DNA from: JBEKTW01 sp049515655
GTDB lineage: Bacteria; Bacteroidota; Ignavibacteria; UBA10030; SZUA-254
Assembly (NCBI GenBank): GCA_049515655.1
Contig: JBEKTW010000015.1
Coordinates: 26,491-90,490, forward strand
Direction: 5' to 3'
DNA: 64,000 nucleotides
The notes below the pieces were generated by a model. That model did not search any database. It worked only from the letters and a program-made list of their open reading frames with translations, and was not told the origin of the DNA. The position numbers and the translations under genes are program-made. Each line of letters opens with the position of its first letter. Position 1 is the stretch's first letter. Shown here piece by piece: positions 44,930-53,427 of this stretch.

Positions 44930-46948
44930 ATGAGATTCCTGGTCATTTCATTTTTCTGCTGCTCTCTTTTTGTCGCTTCTGCGGAAGCTCAGCAACGATC
45001 CGGCGGATATCTCCAGCAGGAGAAGAGTCTGATGGACGCCGAAGCTCGGCGCCACCAAGTGCTTACTCCACAAAACACAGTTGCAAGCCTCGCCGGCGAT
45101 TCTTACGATGTCACCTACTACCGCCTCAATCTGCGAATGGCGGCAGGTCATTCGATTTCCGCTGGTCTTTGGGGTGAGGTAACCGTATCCGCTTTTGTGA
45201 GTCACGCCAGCCTTGATACATTCGTCCTGGATCTGATGAAACCGATGACAGTGGATTCAGTGAGAGTTGAGGGGGTTCCCTCATCGTTTGAGCAGGATCC
45301 TGTTTCTGTTCGAATCGCACTTGGCCGCGGTTACGGTCCCGGCGAGCGGGTCACGGTCGATGTCTTTTATGAAGGCATTCCTCATCCGACGGAATTTGGG
45401 AGCTTTGAGATCGACACGGGTCGGACACCCGCTTGGATCTGGTCGCTCAGCGAACCCTACGGCGCGAGAGATTGGTGGCCGTGCAAGAATTCTCCCGGCG
45501 ATAAAGCGGACTCCGCAGACATTATCGTAACCTGCGATTCGACATTCAAGGTCGGTTCCAACGGTAAGCTCATTTCCGTTCTGAACAACGAAGACGGGAC
45601 ATCAACCTGGCACTGGGCAGAACGATACCCGATCTCTTCCTATCTTATTTCGGTAGCGCTCACGAATTTTGCTTCCTTTTCAAACTGGTTTAAATATTCG
45701 CCGACCGATTCGATGGAAATACTGAATTTCGTTCTGCCTGAAGATCTGTCGCAGGCCCGGGCAAATCTTCCTAGAACGGTTGACATGCTTACGATCTATT
45801 CGAGACTGTTCGGCTTGTATCCATTCATCAAAGAGAAGTACGGACACTCGGAGTTTGGATGGGGCGGGGGGATGGAACACCAGACAATGACTTCCGTCTC
45901 CGCCAGCGGTTTCGGAGAATACGTTATATCCCATGAGCTGGCACATCAATGGTTCGGAGATATGATTACCTGCCGGACCTGGTCCGACATCTGGCTGCAT
46001 GAAGGCTTCGCAGTGTATTGCACCGCGCTTTATTATGAAAAGGAATACGGCGTCGATTCATACCGGGGATTTATGGAAGACGAGATGTCCGGGGCAAAAA
46101 GCGGGGTGGGAACGATTTTCGTACAAGACACAACCTCGGTGGGCAATATCTTCAACGGCAACCTCGAGTACCAGAAAGGTGCAGCGGTTCTGCACATGTT
46201 GAGGCATATCCTTGGAGACAGCACGTTTTTTCATGCGATGTATAACTATGCGAATACTCCGGCATTGAGGTATTCCACTGCGATGACGGAGGATTTCAAG
46301 GCGGCGTGTGAAAATGTCTCCGGCAAGAACCTCGATTATTTTTTCAACGAATGGATCTACGGTGAGAACTATCCACAGTACACGTACTCCTGGTCTTCAC
46401 ACCCCTCTTCGGATAGTTACACCGTGACAGTGCGCGTCCGTCAAGGCACCGGAACGGCAAATCCCCCTTTTTTCACAATGCCGGTTGATTTGAAGTTCAC
46501 GTCTTCCGGCTGGGATACCGTCGTAACGGTGTTCAATGATTCTCAACAGCAATCGTTCACGGTGGGGATTTCGCATGATCCGACGTCGGTTCTTCTTGAC
46601 AACGACGGCTGGATCCTGAAGGATGCGGCCCTCGTGCCGGACGGTGTGTTGAGACCCGCTCCGGTAGTTTCGAACTTTTCACTGGAACAGAATTATCCGA
46701 ATCCGTTTAATCCTTCAACGGTCATTTGCTACCAAATTCCAAAGGCAACGCGGGTTACTATCATCATTTATGACCTGCTCGGTGCGGAAGTGGCGATGCT
46801 CGTCGACGGCCATCAGGAATCCGGAGACCATTCGGTTATCTGGAACGGCGTGGATCGGTTCGGTCATCAGGTTGCCAGCGGAATTTACTTGTATAAGATT
46901 GAAGCGGGCACAATTCAGTCAGCGAAGAAAATGGTATATCTCAGGTAG
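44930..46948 (+). CDS. Secreted M1-family metallopeptidase with T9SS sorting domain
   Basis: The 672-residue protein has a signal peptide (VISFFCCSLFVASAEAQ), the beta-saddle N domain of aminopeptidase N, the substrate loop GGGMEHQT (a variant of GAMEN), and the zinc site HELAHQWFGD with His335, Glu336 and His339 plus Glu358 in WLHEGFAVYC, 18 residues later. From about residue 587 a NYPNPFNPS-type sorting domain ends the chain with SAKKMVYLR, predicting T9SS export and surface attachment or release. It cleaves N-terminal residues from peptides. Its tag is closely similar to that of the cytochrome just upstream. The start ATG 44930 is preferred; TTG codons lie 9 and 12 bases earlier. Confidence 0.93.
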   Translation: MRFLVISFFCCSLFVASAEAQQRSGGYLQQEKSLMDAEARRHQVLTPQNTVASLAGDSYDVTYYRLNLRMAAGHSISAGLWGEVTVSAFVSHASLDTFVLDLMKPMTVDSVRVEGVPSSFEQDPVSVRIALGRGYGPGERVTVDVFYEGIPHPTEFGSFEIDTGRTPAWIWSLSEPYGARDWWPCKNSPGDKADSADIIVTCDSTFKVGSNGKLISVLNNEDGTSTWHWAERYPISSYLISVALTNFASFSNWFKYSPTDSMEILNFVLPEDLSQARANLPRTVDMLTIYSRLFGLYPFIKEKYGHSEFGWGGGMEHQTMTSVSASGFGEYVISHELAHQWFGDMITCRTWSDIWLHEGFAVYCTALYYEKEYGVDSYRGFMEDEMSGAKSGVGTIFVQDTTSVGNIFNGNLEYQKGAAVLHMLRHILGDSTFFHAMYNYANTPALRYSTAMTEDFKAACENVSGKNLDYFFNEWIYGENYPQYTYSWSSHPSSDSYTVTVRVRQGTGTANPPFFTMPVDLKFTSSGWDTVVTVFNDSQQQSFTVGISHDPTSVLLDNDGWILKDAALVPDGVLRPAPVVSNFSLEQNYPNPFNPSTVICYQIPKATRVTIIIYDLLGAEVAMLVDGHQESGDHSVIWNGVDRFGHQVASGIYLYKIEAGTIQSAKKMVYLR

Positions 46949-47041
46949 CCGGATGTGCGCCGTGACCGATGTTTGATTTTATGGCGGAAGTTTACGATAT
47001 TCATCAGAACCATCGTTGAAGAATAACAAAAAGGAGATTCA

Positions 47042-47176
47042 ATGTACGAATTCATGACGCAGAACCCGTTGTACATCGTCCTGCTCATTGTTCTCATTTG
47101 CTGGTTGGGAATTTTCACGTACCTTGTACGTATCGACAAGAAGATTACACGACTTGAACAACGCATGAAAGAATAA
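47042..47176 (+). CDS. ccmD: CcmD-like small membrane protein
   Basis: A 44-residue product (MYEFMTQNPLYIVLLIVLIC, then WLGIFTYLVRIDKKITRLEQ and RMKE) with a single membrane helix and a charged C-terminal tail. This is the size and layout of CcmD, the small partner that helps release holo-CcmE from the CcmABC complex. AAAAGGAG precedes ATG 47042. It is nine bases upstream of ccmE, the usual neighbour of ccmD. The assignment rests on size, topology and context; sequence conservation in CcmD is low. Confidence 0.75.
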   Translation: MYEFMTQNPLYIVLLIVLICWLGIFTYLVRIDKKITRLEQRMKE

Positions 47177-47185
47177 GGTGAACCG

Positions 47186-47575
47186 ATGAAAAGCAAAATC
47201 ATTACCGCGAGTGTGGTTATCGTTGCGGCTCTGGTGTTCGGCGCACTCTCATTCGTGGAAAGCAATGTTGAGTACACGGACATGCAGACGGCAATGTCTT
47301 CGCACAAAAGGGTGCAGGTAAAAGGTGCATGGGTGAGGGAAAAGGAATCGACGTTTGACGCCGACAAAGGCCAATTTGTGTTCTTCATGAAAGACGATAA
47401 CGGCCAGGAAACGAAGGTCGTCTTTGATGGAGCAAAGCCGAACAATTTTGAGATCGCCAATGCGATTGTCGTGAAGGGACGCTATCAGGATGGGTATTTT
47501 CACGCGAGCGACATTCTGACGAAGTGTCCATCGAAGTACGAGGCCAATTCAGATACAGTAAAGAAAACTCTCTAA
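47186..47575 (+). CDS. ccmE: Heme chaperone CcmE, CxxxY type
   Basis: CcmE carries heme covalently in the periplasm and hands it to CcmF for attachment to cytochromes c. The 129-residue protein has an N-terminal membrane anchor (ITASVVIVAALVFGAL), the OB-fold strands (VQVKGAWVRE ... QFVFFMKDD ... ANAIVVKGRY) and a C-terminal heme-binding motif CPSKY with Cys114 and Tyr118. Most CcmE proteins use His in HxxxY; the CxxxY form is known from archaea and some sulfate reducers and defines a variant System I. It follows ccmD and precedes the outer-membrane conduit genes by ten bases, so cytochrome maturation and the conduit are probably co-expressed. Confidence 0.93.
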   Translation: MKSKIITASVVIVAALVFGALSFVESNVEYTDMQTAMSSHKRVQVKGAWVREKESTFDADKGQFVFFMKDDNGQETKVVFDGAKPNNFEIANAIVVKGRYQDGYFHASDILTKCPSKYEANSDTVKKTL

Positions 47576-47585
47576 GACCATCACG

Positions 47586-48902
47586 GTGAAATTCTTTCAA
47601 CGGTTTTTGCTTCTTGTCTCCCTTCTTGCTGTTTCCTCGTTGACAAACGCTCAGCTCGTCAACGGCCGGTTCAGCACCTCCGTTTATGCGTGGCAGCAAT
47701 TTGACACGGTCGGCGTTTCTCAGACCTTGGCTCGGGGATTCCAGACCCTGCAACTCGAAGTATCGCAAGGGGATGTTTCACTGCGCACATCGATGTATGG
47801 CGCTACGAATTTTTCACAGTCGTTTGGTAATGATGGACTTATTCGCATCAACAACCTGTATCTGAGATGGAAAAACATCGAAGATGCAATGGATCTCAGC
47901 CTGGGGAGAATTCCTGTCTTTGCCGGTGTCGGCAACGGGACTTTGGACGGTGCCCTGATCAAGGCGCGGGGCATGGATGAACGCGTCTGGTTTACAGCCT
48001 ACGGGGGGGCGAACGTTCTACCCGATCTAAAATCAATGAGTTTCAGCGACCTCGATCAAAAGTTTTTGATTGGAAGCCAGCTCATCACAACGTTGATTCC
48101 TCAGGCACGGATTGGTGTCAGTTATGTGAACCGTCATATTCCACGGGAGAGCTATTGGGCAACACGCCCGGATTCACTTTTCAATCCAACGACCGTGCTT
48201 ATTGTTCCGGATTCCCGGGCTCAGCAGGCAGTGGGAGTTGATGCCCGCTACGACCAGGATGGCGCGTATTCTGTTTACAGTCGGTATGATTATGATTTGA
48301 ATTCCAAGTACACGCTTCGCGGACAGTTCGGCGCTCGCGTGCAGACTTCCGATCAACTTGCGCTCACGGGAGATTTCATCTATCGCGAGCCGTATGTTCC
48401 CTTTAATTCTTTCTTCACAGTCTTTCCGGTCTCTCCGATTCGTGAATTAGAGGGCGGTATCGAGTATTCTGTTTCGCCTTCCTATCATGCGTTTGGAAGA
48501 TTCGCGTACGTCGGATATGTCGACGCGCTCAGCCGGCGTATTACTGTGGGAATGAACGCAGACTACGGCAGCATCAGCTATGCGGGTAGCAGCGGATATG
48601 CCGGCATCCTGAATTCATTTTATGTGCAGGGGATGTACCCGTTGTTGGATCGTACGCTTGTTCCCACGGTCGGATTTTCTTATTCCAAATACCGTTTGAG
48701 TGAAGAAGCGACCCAGGATGACAACGTGTTTGCCGGATCGTTTGGCGCGGTCGTTCGACCGTCGTCGCTCATTTCGGTCGACGCACAGGTGCAATGGCTG
48801 CACAACGACATTGCCAGTCATGATGTCCGGCTGCTTGTGAACGTGAACTATTGGTTTAATCACAATTTTAAGTTCCTCCAGCACAAGGAGGCGAGCGAAT
48901 GA
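47586..48902 (+). CDS. Outer-membrane beta-barrel, probable porin of a porin-cytochrome conduit
   Basis: The 438-residue protein has a signal peptide (LLLVSLLAVSSLTNAQ) and then alternating aromatic/hydrophobic beta-strands throughout (for example GRFSTSVYAWQQF, SLRTSMYGATNF, YSVYSRYDYDLNSKY), ending in NVNYWFNHNFKF, the usual aromatic close of a barrel. No catalytic motif is seen. I infer a barrel of about 16-18 strands. It overlaps by four bases the gene for a 12-heme periplasmic cytochrome and is followed by a multiheme lipoprotein: the three-part layout of MtrABC- or OmbB/OmaB/OmcB-type conduits. Size is similar to the Geobacter OmbB-type porins rather than to MtrB. The start is GTG 47586. 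Confidence 0.82.
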   Translation: MKFFQRFLLLVSLLAVSSLTNAQLVNGRFSTSVYAWQQFDTVGVSQTLARGFQTLQLEVSQGDVSLRTSMYGATNFSQSFGNDGLIRINNLYLRWKNIEDAMDLSLGRIPVFAGVGNGTLDGALIKARGMDERVWFTAYGGANVLPDLKSMSFSDLDQKFLIGSQLITTLIPQARIGVSYVNRHIPRESYWATRPDSLFNPTTVLIVPDSRAQQAVGVDARYDQDGAYSVYSRYDYDLNSKYTLRGQFGARVQTSDQLALTGDFIYREPYVPFNSFFTVFPVSPIRELEGGIEYSVSPSYHAFGRFAYVGYVDALSRRITVGMNADYGSISYAGSSGYAGILNSFYVQGMYPLLDRTLVPTVGFSYSKYRLSEEATQDDNVFAGSFGAVVRPSSLISVDAQVQWLHNDIASHDVRLLVNVNYWFNHNFKFLQHKEASE

Positions 48903-49951
48903 TGCAAAGGTATATCGCTGCCGCTTTGTTCCTGGCCCTGTTCGTCGCTGTTTCCGTTGCGATGAAAGAGCCTATGCGGAAATACTGGCAGGAGGAAGAC
49001 CACTCCAAGTTTATTAAGTTTTCGCATACGTTCCACGTAAGGGAGCAGAGTATCGCCTGCGTAGATTGTCACACGGATGCCAAAGCGAGCAAGCTTTCGT
49101 CGGATAATCTTCTGCCGAATCACGAAAGCTGCAAGACGTGTCATGATGAGCAAGTTGCGGGCAATTGTACATATTGCCATACGACGAAGGATAATATTCT
49201 TCCGATAAAACGACCGGAACGCGAACTGATATTTTCTCATGAGCTCCACGCAGGGAAACAAAATATCAATTGTGAAACGTGCCACGCCGGAACGGACACT
49301 GTCACCTTTGCAACGAGCAGGAACATGCCAGCGATGACGGCGTGTGTGAGCTGTCACGAGCAGAAAAAGATTTCAACGAATTGTGAAACCTGCCATCGCG
49401 ACTTTGTTACGCTCGTTCCCGAGGATCACCTTACAACGGATTTCCGCAAAGAGCACAAGAAGCTCACCCGACTGGGCATGAAAGATGTAACCTGTAAAAC
49501 GTGTCACTCGGAGAATTTCTGTCAGGATTGCCACACGGGGACGGAGTTGCACGGCTTCTCGGGCACGAAAGACTTAATGGCCGAGCCGGCACCCAGCCCA
49601 TTCGCAAAGGATTCACCGAAGCAATTGAGACTGCAAAAAGCTCATGGGCTGAATTACCGGTTCACCCATGGCGTGGAGGCAAAATCGAAGGCGCTCGACT
49701 GCGCATCATGCCACGAACAACAAACGTTTTGCGTGACGTGTCACGAAGCCGGCGGCAACATTAACCAGCTGAAATTCAAGCCGGCATCGCACATTGCGGC
49801 CGGGTTCACGACCATCGGTAAAGGGTCCGGCGGCGGACGGCATGCTGAGCTCGCCCGGCGCGACCTCGAAAGCTGTATGTCGTGCCACGACGTGCAGGGA
49901 AATGACCCGACATGCATGTTATGTCACACAGGAAATGGCGGAGTACGATAA
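48899..49951 (+). CDS. 12-heme periplasmic cytochrome c of the conduit
   Basis: The 350-residue protein has an N-terminal signal or anchor (YIAAALFLALFVAVSVA) and twelve CxxCH motifs: CVDCH, CKTCH, CTYCH, CETCH, CVSCH, CETCH, CKTCH, CQDCH, CASCH, CVTCH, CMSCH, CMLCH. FSHTFHV, FSHELHA, FRKEHK and FTHGVE are the His-bearing segments before heme groups seen in cytochrome c7/c3-type modules. ATGA overlap with the barrel gene indicates coupled synthesis. By analogy with MtrA or OmaB it should insert in the barrel from the periplasmic side and carry electrons across the outer membrane. The conduit role is inferred from gene order. Confidence 0.88.
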   Translation: MMQRYIAAALFLALFVAVSVAMKEPMRKYWQEEDHSKFIKFSHTFHVREQSIACVDCHTDAKASKLSSDNLLPNHESCKTCHDEQVAGNCTYCHTTKDNILPIKRPERELIFSHELHAGKQNINCETCHAGTDTVTFATSRNMPAMTACVSCHEQKKISTNCETCHRDFVTLVPEDHLTTDFRKEHKKLTRLGMKDVTCKTCHSENFCQDCHTGTELHGFSGTKDLMAEPAPSPFAKDSPKQLRLQKAHGLNYRFTHGVEAKSKALDCASCHEQQTFCVTCHEAGGNINQLKFKPASHIAAGFTTIGKGSGGGRHAELARRDLESCMSCHDVQGNDPTCMLCHTGNGGVR

Positions 49952-49955
49952 CTGC

Positions 49956-51008
49956 ATGAGAAAGCTTGAATCCATCTGTGTATCGTTTGCTCTTGCCGGT
50001 CTTATGCTCCATCCCGGATGCACGAAACTGGACGAAGGATTGCCGGCGCCGACAAGCGGTCAAGTGCAGGTTCATCCGGCCGGGTGGGGCGACACCAACT
50101 CGACGAGTTTTCACGGCAAATTCTTGAGCGCAAAAGCATGGCAATTGAGCAACTGCACGCCATGCCATGGGGACGCGCTTGGGGGCGGGACGGCCGGAGT
50201 GTCCTGCTTCACATGCCATAAATCCTATCCCCACAGCGCCGGATGGACAGATTCAACAACGGCAGGACTCCACGGAAATTTCATCCAGGCATCGGGATGG
50301 GATATGCGTCAATGCCAGACGTGCCACGGAGTCACCTACGCAGGAGGACGAGTGAACGTTTCGTGCCTGACGTGCCACACAAAACCAAACGGTCCCGAGA
50401 ACTGCACAACTTGTCACGGTGGAATCAACGCGGCTCCGCCAAGAGATCTCAGCGGGAATACGTCGACAACTGCACGTGGCGTCGGTGCGCATCAGGCTCA
50501 TCTGCTCGGAAGCTCTCTCGCCTCACCGTTGCTCTGCTCCGAGTGCCATAATGTTCCCTCGTCGGTGTATCAAGCCGGGCACATTGGTTCTACCGGTCAT
50601 GCTGAGATACACTTCAACGGTCCGCTCGGCACGTTGAAAACAGCCGGCGGGACGTTTGTTCCAGCGCCGTCGTATGACGTAACAACGGGCAAGTGCAGCA
50701 ATACATTCTGTCACGGCAACTGGCGTCACGAGGAATCGACTTCTGCGTACCAATGGGCGTTCAAGGATACGGTCATGGCAGGCGCAAACTATTCTCCTTC
50801 ATGGACAGGAGGTTCTTCCGAATCTGCGTGCGATAGTAGTTGTCACGGTTTGCCGCCGGCTGGGCACCTCCAGACGGCAGACAAGTGCGCTCAGTGTCAC
50901 ACCGGGGTTGTGGACTTCAGCGGCAACATCATCGACTCGACGAAACACATTAACGGAAAAGTAGACGTCTTCGGGCAAGATACAACGATTTTCCATTCTC
51001 AACTGTGA
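49956..51008 (+). CDS. Nine-heme outer-surface lipoprotein with CxxxxCH motif
   Basis: The 350-residue product begins MRKLESICVSFALAGLMLHPGC, a lipoprotein signal with Cys22. Nine heme sites are visible: CTPCH, CFTCH, CQTCH, CLTCH, CTTCH, CSECH, then CSNTFCH (CxxxxCH), CDSSCH (CxxxCH) and CAQCH. HPAGWGDTNSTSFHGKF and HSAGWTDSTTAGLHGNF start two copies of a duplicated di-heme unit. The C-terminal half, with SECHNVPS and CSNTFCHGNW, matches the CxxxxCH...CxxCH family of Geobacter and relatives. It follows the 12-heme gene by four bases and ends at a strong terminator. It probably forms the outward-facing end of the conduit. Confidence 0.9.
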   Translation: MRKLESICVSFALAGLMLHPGCTKLDEGLPAPTSGQVQVHPAGWGDTNSTSFHGKFLSAKAWQLSNCTPCHGDALGGGTAGVSCFTCHKSYPHSAGWTDSTTAGLHGNFIQASGWDMRQCQTCHGVTYAGGRVNVSCLTCHTKPNGPENCTTCHGGINAAPPRDLSGNTSTTARGVGAHQAHLLGSSLASPLLCSECHNVPSSVYQAGHIGSTGHAEIHFNGPLGTLKTAGGTFVPAPSYDVTTGKCSNTFCHGNWRHEESTSAYQWAFKDTVMAGANYSPSWTGGSSESACDSSCHGLPPAGHLQTADKCAQCHTGVVDFSGNIIDSTKHINGKVDVFGQDTTIFHSQL

Positions 51009-51068
51009 AAGGAAGCACGAAGTAGTTTGTCATAATTGAAAAGCTGAACGCGCATTCTGCCGGTCTTG

Positions 51069-51097
51069 AGCCATTCCCCCCACGGAATGGCTTTTTT
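51069..51097 (+). terminator. Rho-independent terminator of the conduit operon
   Basis: AGCCATTCC and GGAATGGCT form a nine-base-pair stem with a six-base loop, followed at once by TTTTTTCTTT. It lies 61 bases after the nine-heme gene. This is the clearest intrinsic terminator in the window. Confidence 0.92.
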
Positions 51098-51284
51098 CTT
51101 TCCTGTCTGGAGAGGAACAGTGGCATAGTCATTGATTAATGTATCAGAGAGGTGCCGGAAAGCCCGCGTGTGAGAATGAAAACGGTGACGGTGGAAGAGA
51201 GCTACAGCGACAGGCGTGCTCCGAACAACCTCATAAAGAAACCGAGTTCACTATTTCAGATTTTCTTAAACGAGCACACATCTT

Positions 51285-52403
51285 ATGGCACAATATAGAA
51301 TAGCATGGCTCCCCGGTGATGGTATCGGGGTCGAAGTACTGGAAGCCGCGAGAATAGTTCTCGACAAAATGGCCCTGGATGCGGAGTACATGCACGGCGA
51401 TATCGGCTGGGATTTCTGGTGCAAGGAAGGGGATGCGTTGCCGCAGCGCACCATTGATTTGATGAATAGGGTTGACGCTGCGATGTTCGGGGCTATAACA
51501 TCAAAACCCGTGAAAGCCGCGGAAGCCGAACTCGCGCCTTCGTTGAAGGGAAAGGGATTAGTTTATCGTTCTCCCATCGTCCGGATGCGGCAGCTTTTCG
51601 ACCTCTACATTTGTCTTCGCCCATGTAAAGCGTATCCCGGGAATCCATTGAACTACAAGGAGAACATCGACCTGGTTGTGTTCCGGGAGAATACGGAAGA
51701 CCTCTATGCCGGGGTGGAGTTCAATCAGGTTCCTCCCGAATTGTCTGAACTCCTTTCGAAAATTTCGAAGCCATTTTCTGCGTTCAAAAATCTCCCCGGG
51801 GACCAGTACGCAATTTCCTGCAAGATCAATACGCGGAAAGGCTCCGAGCGCATTGTGCGTGCGGCATTTGAATTCGCGAAGAAGTCAGGTCGGAAAAAAG
51901 TAACGATTGTCCATAAGGCGAATGTCGTGCGGGCAACGGACGGTCTGTTCCTCGAGATCGCAAAGGAGATTGCGAAGGGCTTTCCCGAGATTCAAATGGA
52001 CGATGCGAATATCGATGCGATGACGATGTGGCTGCTCAAGAATCCATTCAACTATGACGTGCTCGTCGCACCGAATCTCTATGGCGATATCATTTCCGAT
52101 CTGTGTGCTCAGATGGTCGGAGGATTGGGCTTCGGCTGCTCGGGCAACATCGGGACCGAATTAGCCGTATTCGAGCCGACACACGGTTCTGCACCGAAGT
52201 ACGCCGGACAGTACAAAGTCAACCCGATTGCCACAATCCTGGCCGCAAAGATGATGCTGGACTGGCTGGGGGAAATCGAGAAAGGCAAGAAGCTGGAAAA
52301 GGCGGTTGCCCAGGTGATCAAGGAAAGTGTCGTCCGGACGTACGATATGGGCGGGCGCAACACAACCATCGAAATGGCAAAAGCGATTGCTGCTAAACTC
52401 TGA
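51285..52403 (+). CDS. Isocitrate/isopropylmalate dehydrogenase family enzyme
   Basis: The 372-residue NAD(P)-dependent beta-decarboxylating dehydrogenase contains WLPGDGIGVEVLEAA, the RENTEDLYAGVE substrate loop of isocitrate-type members, Lys-bearing VHKANVVRATDG, and the YGDIISDLCAQMVGGLGFGCSGNIG magnesium/substrate segment (Asp pair), ending with HGSAPKYAGQYKVNPIA. The family oxidises 2-hydroxy-3-carboxy acids (isocitrate, 3-isopropylmalate, 3-methylmalate, homoisocitrate). The precise substrate cannot be set by eye. It heads a run with a lyase, a CoA-transferase and a two-subunit LeuCD-like dehydratase, suggesting a pathway for citrate-, citramalate- or isopropylmalate-like acids. Confidence 0.9.
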   Translation: MAQYRIAWLPGDGIGVEVLEAARIVLDKMALDAEYMHGDIGWDFWCKEGDALPQRTIDLMNRVDAAMFGAITSKPVKAAEAELAPSLKGKGLVYRSPIVRMRQLFDLYICLRPCKAYPGNPLNYKENIDLVVFRENTEDLYAGVEFNQVPPELSELLSKISKPFSAFKNLPGDQYAISCKINTRKGSERIVRAAFEFAKKSGRKKVTIVHKANVVRATDGLFLEIAKEIAKGFPEIQMDDANIDAMTMWLLKNPFNYDVLVAPNLYGDIISDLCAQMVGGLGFGCSGNIGTELAVFEPTHGSAPKYAGQYKVNPIATILAAKMMLDWLGEIEKGKKLEKAVAQVIKESVVRTYDMGGRNTTIEMAKAIAAKL

Positions 52404-52472
52404 CTCCTCTCACGGCGGCATATTCTCAGTCCGCCGCTGGGATTTCTGGAAAATGATGATTCTGAAAAAGAC

Positions 52473-53384
52473 ATGAAGACGGAAAAGATTATTCTCCATG
52501 AAGTTGGACTGCGGGATGGACTCCAGATGGAGAAGACGATGGTCCCCATGGATCGTAAGATCGACTGGCTTGAAGGTCTCATAGACGCCGGAGTCGACAT
52601 CGTCCAGGTGGGCTCGTTCGTGCATCCCGAAAAGGTTCCCCAGATGGCCGATACCGATAAGCTGTTTTCCTATTTCAAAGAACACCCGGCAAAAAGGAAG
52701 AATGTCGTGTTTTCGGGATTGGTGCTGAACGAGAAAGGTCTCGACCGCGGGTTTGATTGCGGGGTGGAAATGTTTTGCATGGGTGTTTCGGCGAGCGAAA
52801 CACATAGCAGGAAGAACACCGGGATGAGCGTCGCCGAGGCGACCGAACGTATCATCGCTATGGCAAAAAGAGCAGCCGCTGCGGGCACGAAAGTGCAGGT
52901 TTCCGTGCAATCTGCTTTTGGCTGCGGGTACGAAGGGCATGTGCCGCCGGAGCGCGTGCTCGGCATCGTGCGGAACTATCTCGATGCCGGATTGAAGAGC
53001 ATCAGCCTTGCCGATACCGCAGGCCACGCGACGCCGGACCAGGTTGAGAAATTGTACGAAGCGATATTCAAACTCGACGGTTCGGTTGAATGTGCGTGCC
53101 ATTTCCATAACACGTATGGCCTCGGGCTTGCGAATTGTTACGCCGCAATGAACGTGGGGGTTCAGAACTTCGAGTCGTCCGTTGCCGGTCTCGGAGGTTG
53201 CCCGTTCACAAAAATTGCCGGCGGCAATGTGTGCACGGAGGATTTCGTCCATATGATTCACCGCATGCACCTTCGACCCGATATTGACCTGCAAAAACTC
53301 ATAGCTCTCGCAAACGATGTGGCGACGTTCTTTGCCCGGGAGATGTCCGGAGTTGTGTATAAGACCGGACCGATCGCATCGTGA
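52473..53384 (+). CDS. HMG-CoA lyase-family enzyme
   Basis: The 303-residue TIM-barrel aldolase of the HMG-CoA lyase/DRE-TIM group starts with LHEVGLRDGLQMEK, which supplies the metal-binding Asp and the catalytic Arg. CACHFHNTYGLGLAN carries the two metal-binding His. The loop SVAGLGGCPFTKIAGGNVCTED contains the active-site Cys of the lyase signature, with TKIA in place of the common APGA. It cleaves a 3-hydroxy-3-methylacyl-CoA to acetyl-CoA plus a keto acid or ketone body. With the CoA-transferase next to it, the substrate could be citramalyl-CoA or HMG-CoA. Start ATG 52473. Confidence 0.9.
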   Translation: MKTEKIILHEVGLRDGLQMEKTMVPMDRKIDWLEGLIDAGVDIVQVGSFVHPEKVPQMADTDKLFSYFKEHPAKRKNVVFSGLVLNEKGLDRGFDCGVEMFCMGVSASETHSRKNTGMSVAEATERIIAMAKRAAAAGTKVQVSVQSAFGCGYEGHVPPERVLGIVRNYLDAGLKSISLADTAGHATPDQVEKLYEAIFKLDGSVECACHFHNTYGLGLANCYAAMNVGVQNFESSVAGLGGCPFTKIAGGNVCTEDFVHMIHRMHLRPDIDLQKLIALANDVATFFAREMSGVVYKTGPIAS

Positions 53385-53427
53385 GAGAATGCCGGCGATG
53401 AAATCATATCCACGATAGAGGTCATAC

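Noticed and set aside
44742..44933. 63-codon plus-strand frame between the T9SS cytochrome and the peptidase
   Set aside because: It begins inside the terminator hairpin and overlaps the peptidase start. No conserved features.
49794..49955. Upstream extension of the nine-heme lipoprotein frame
   Set aside because: It overlaps the 12-heme gene in another frame and has no signal peptide; the lipoprotein signal begins at 49956.
51121..51136. TGGCATAGTCATTGAT as a sigma-54 promoter before the dehydrogenase gene
   Set aside because: The -12 element reads TTGA, not TTGC, and the distance to the start is about 150 bases. Too weak to list.
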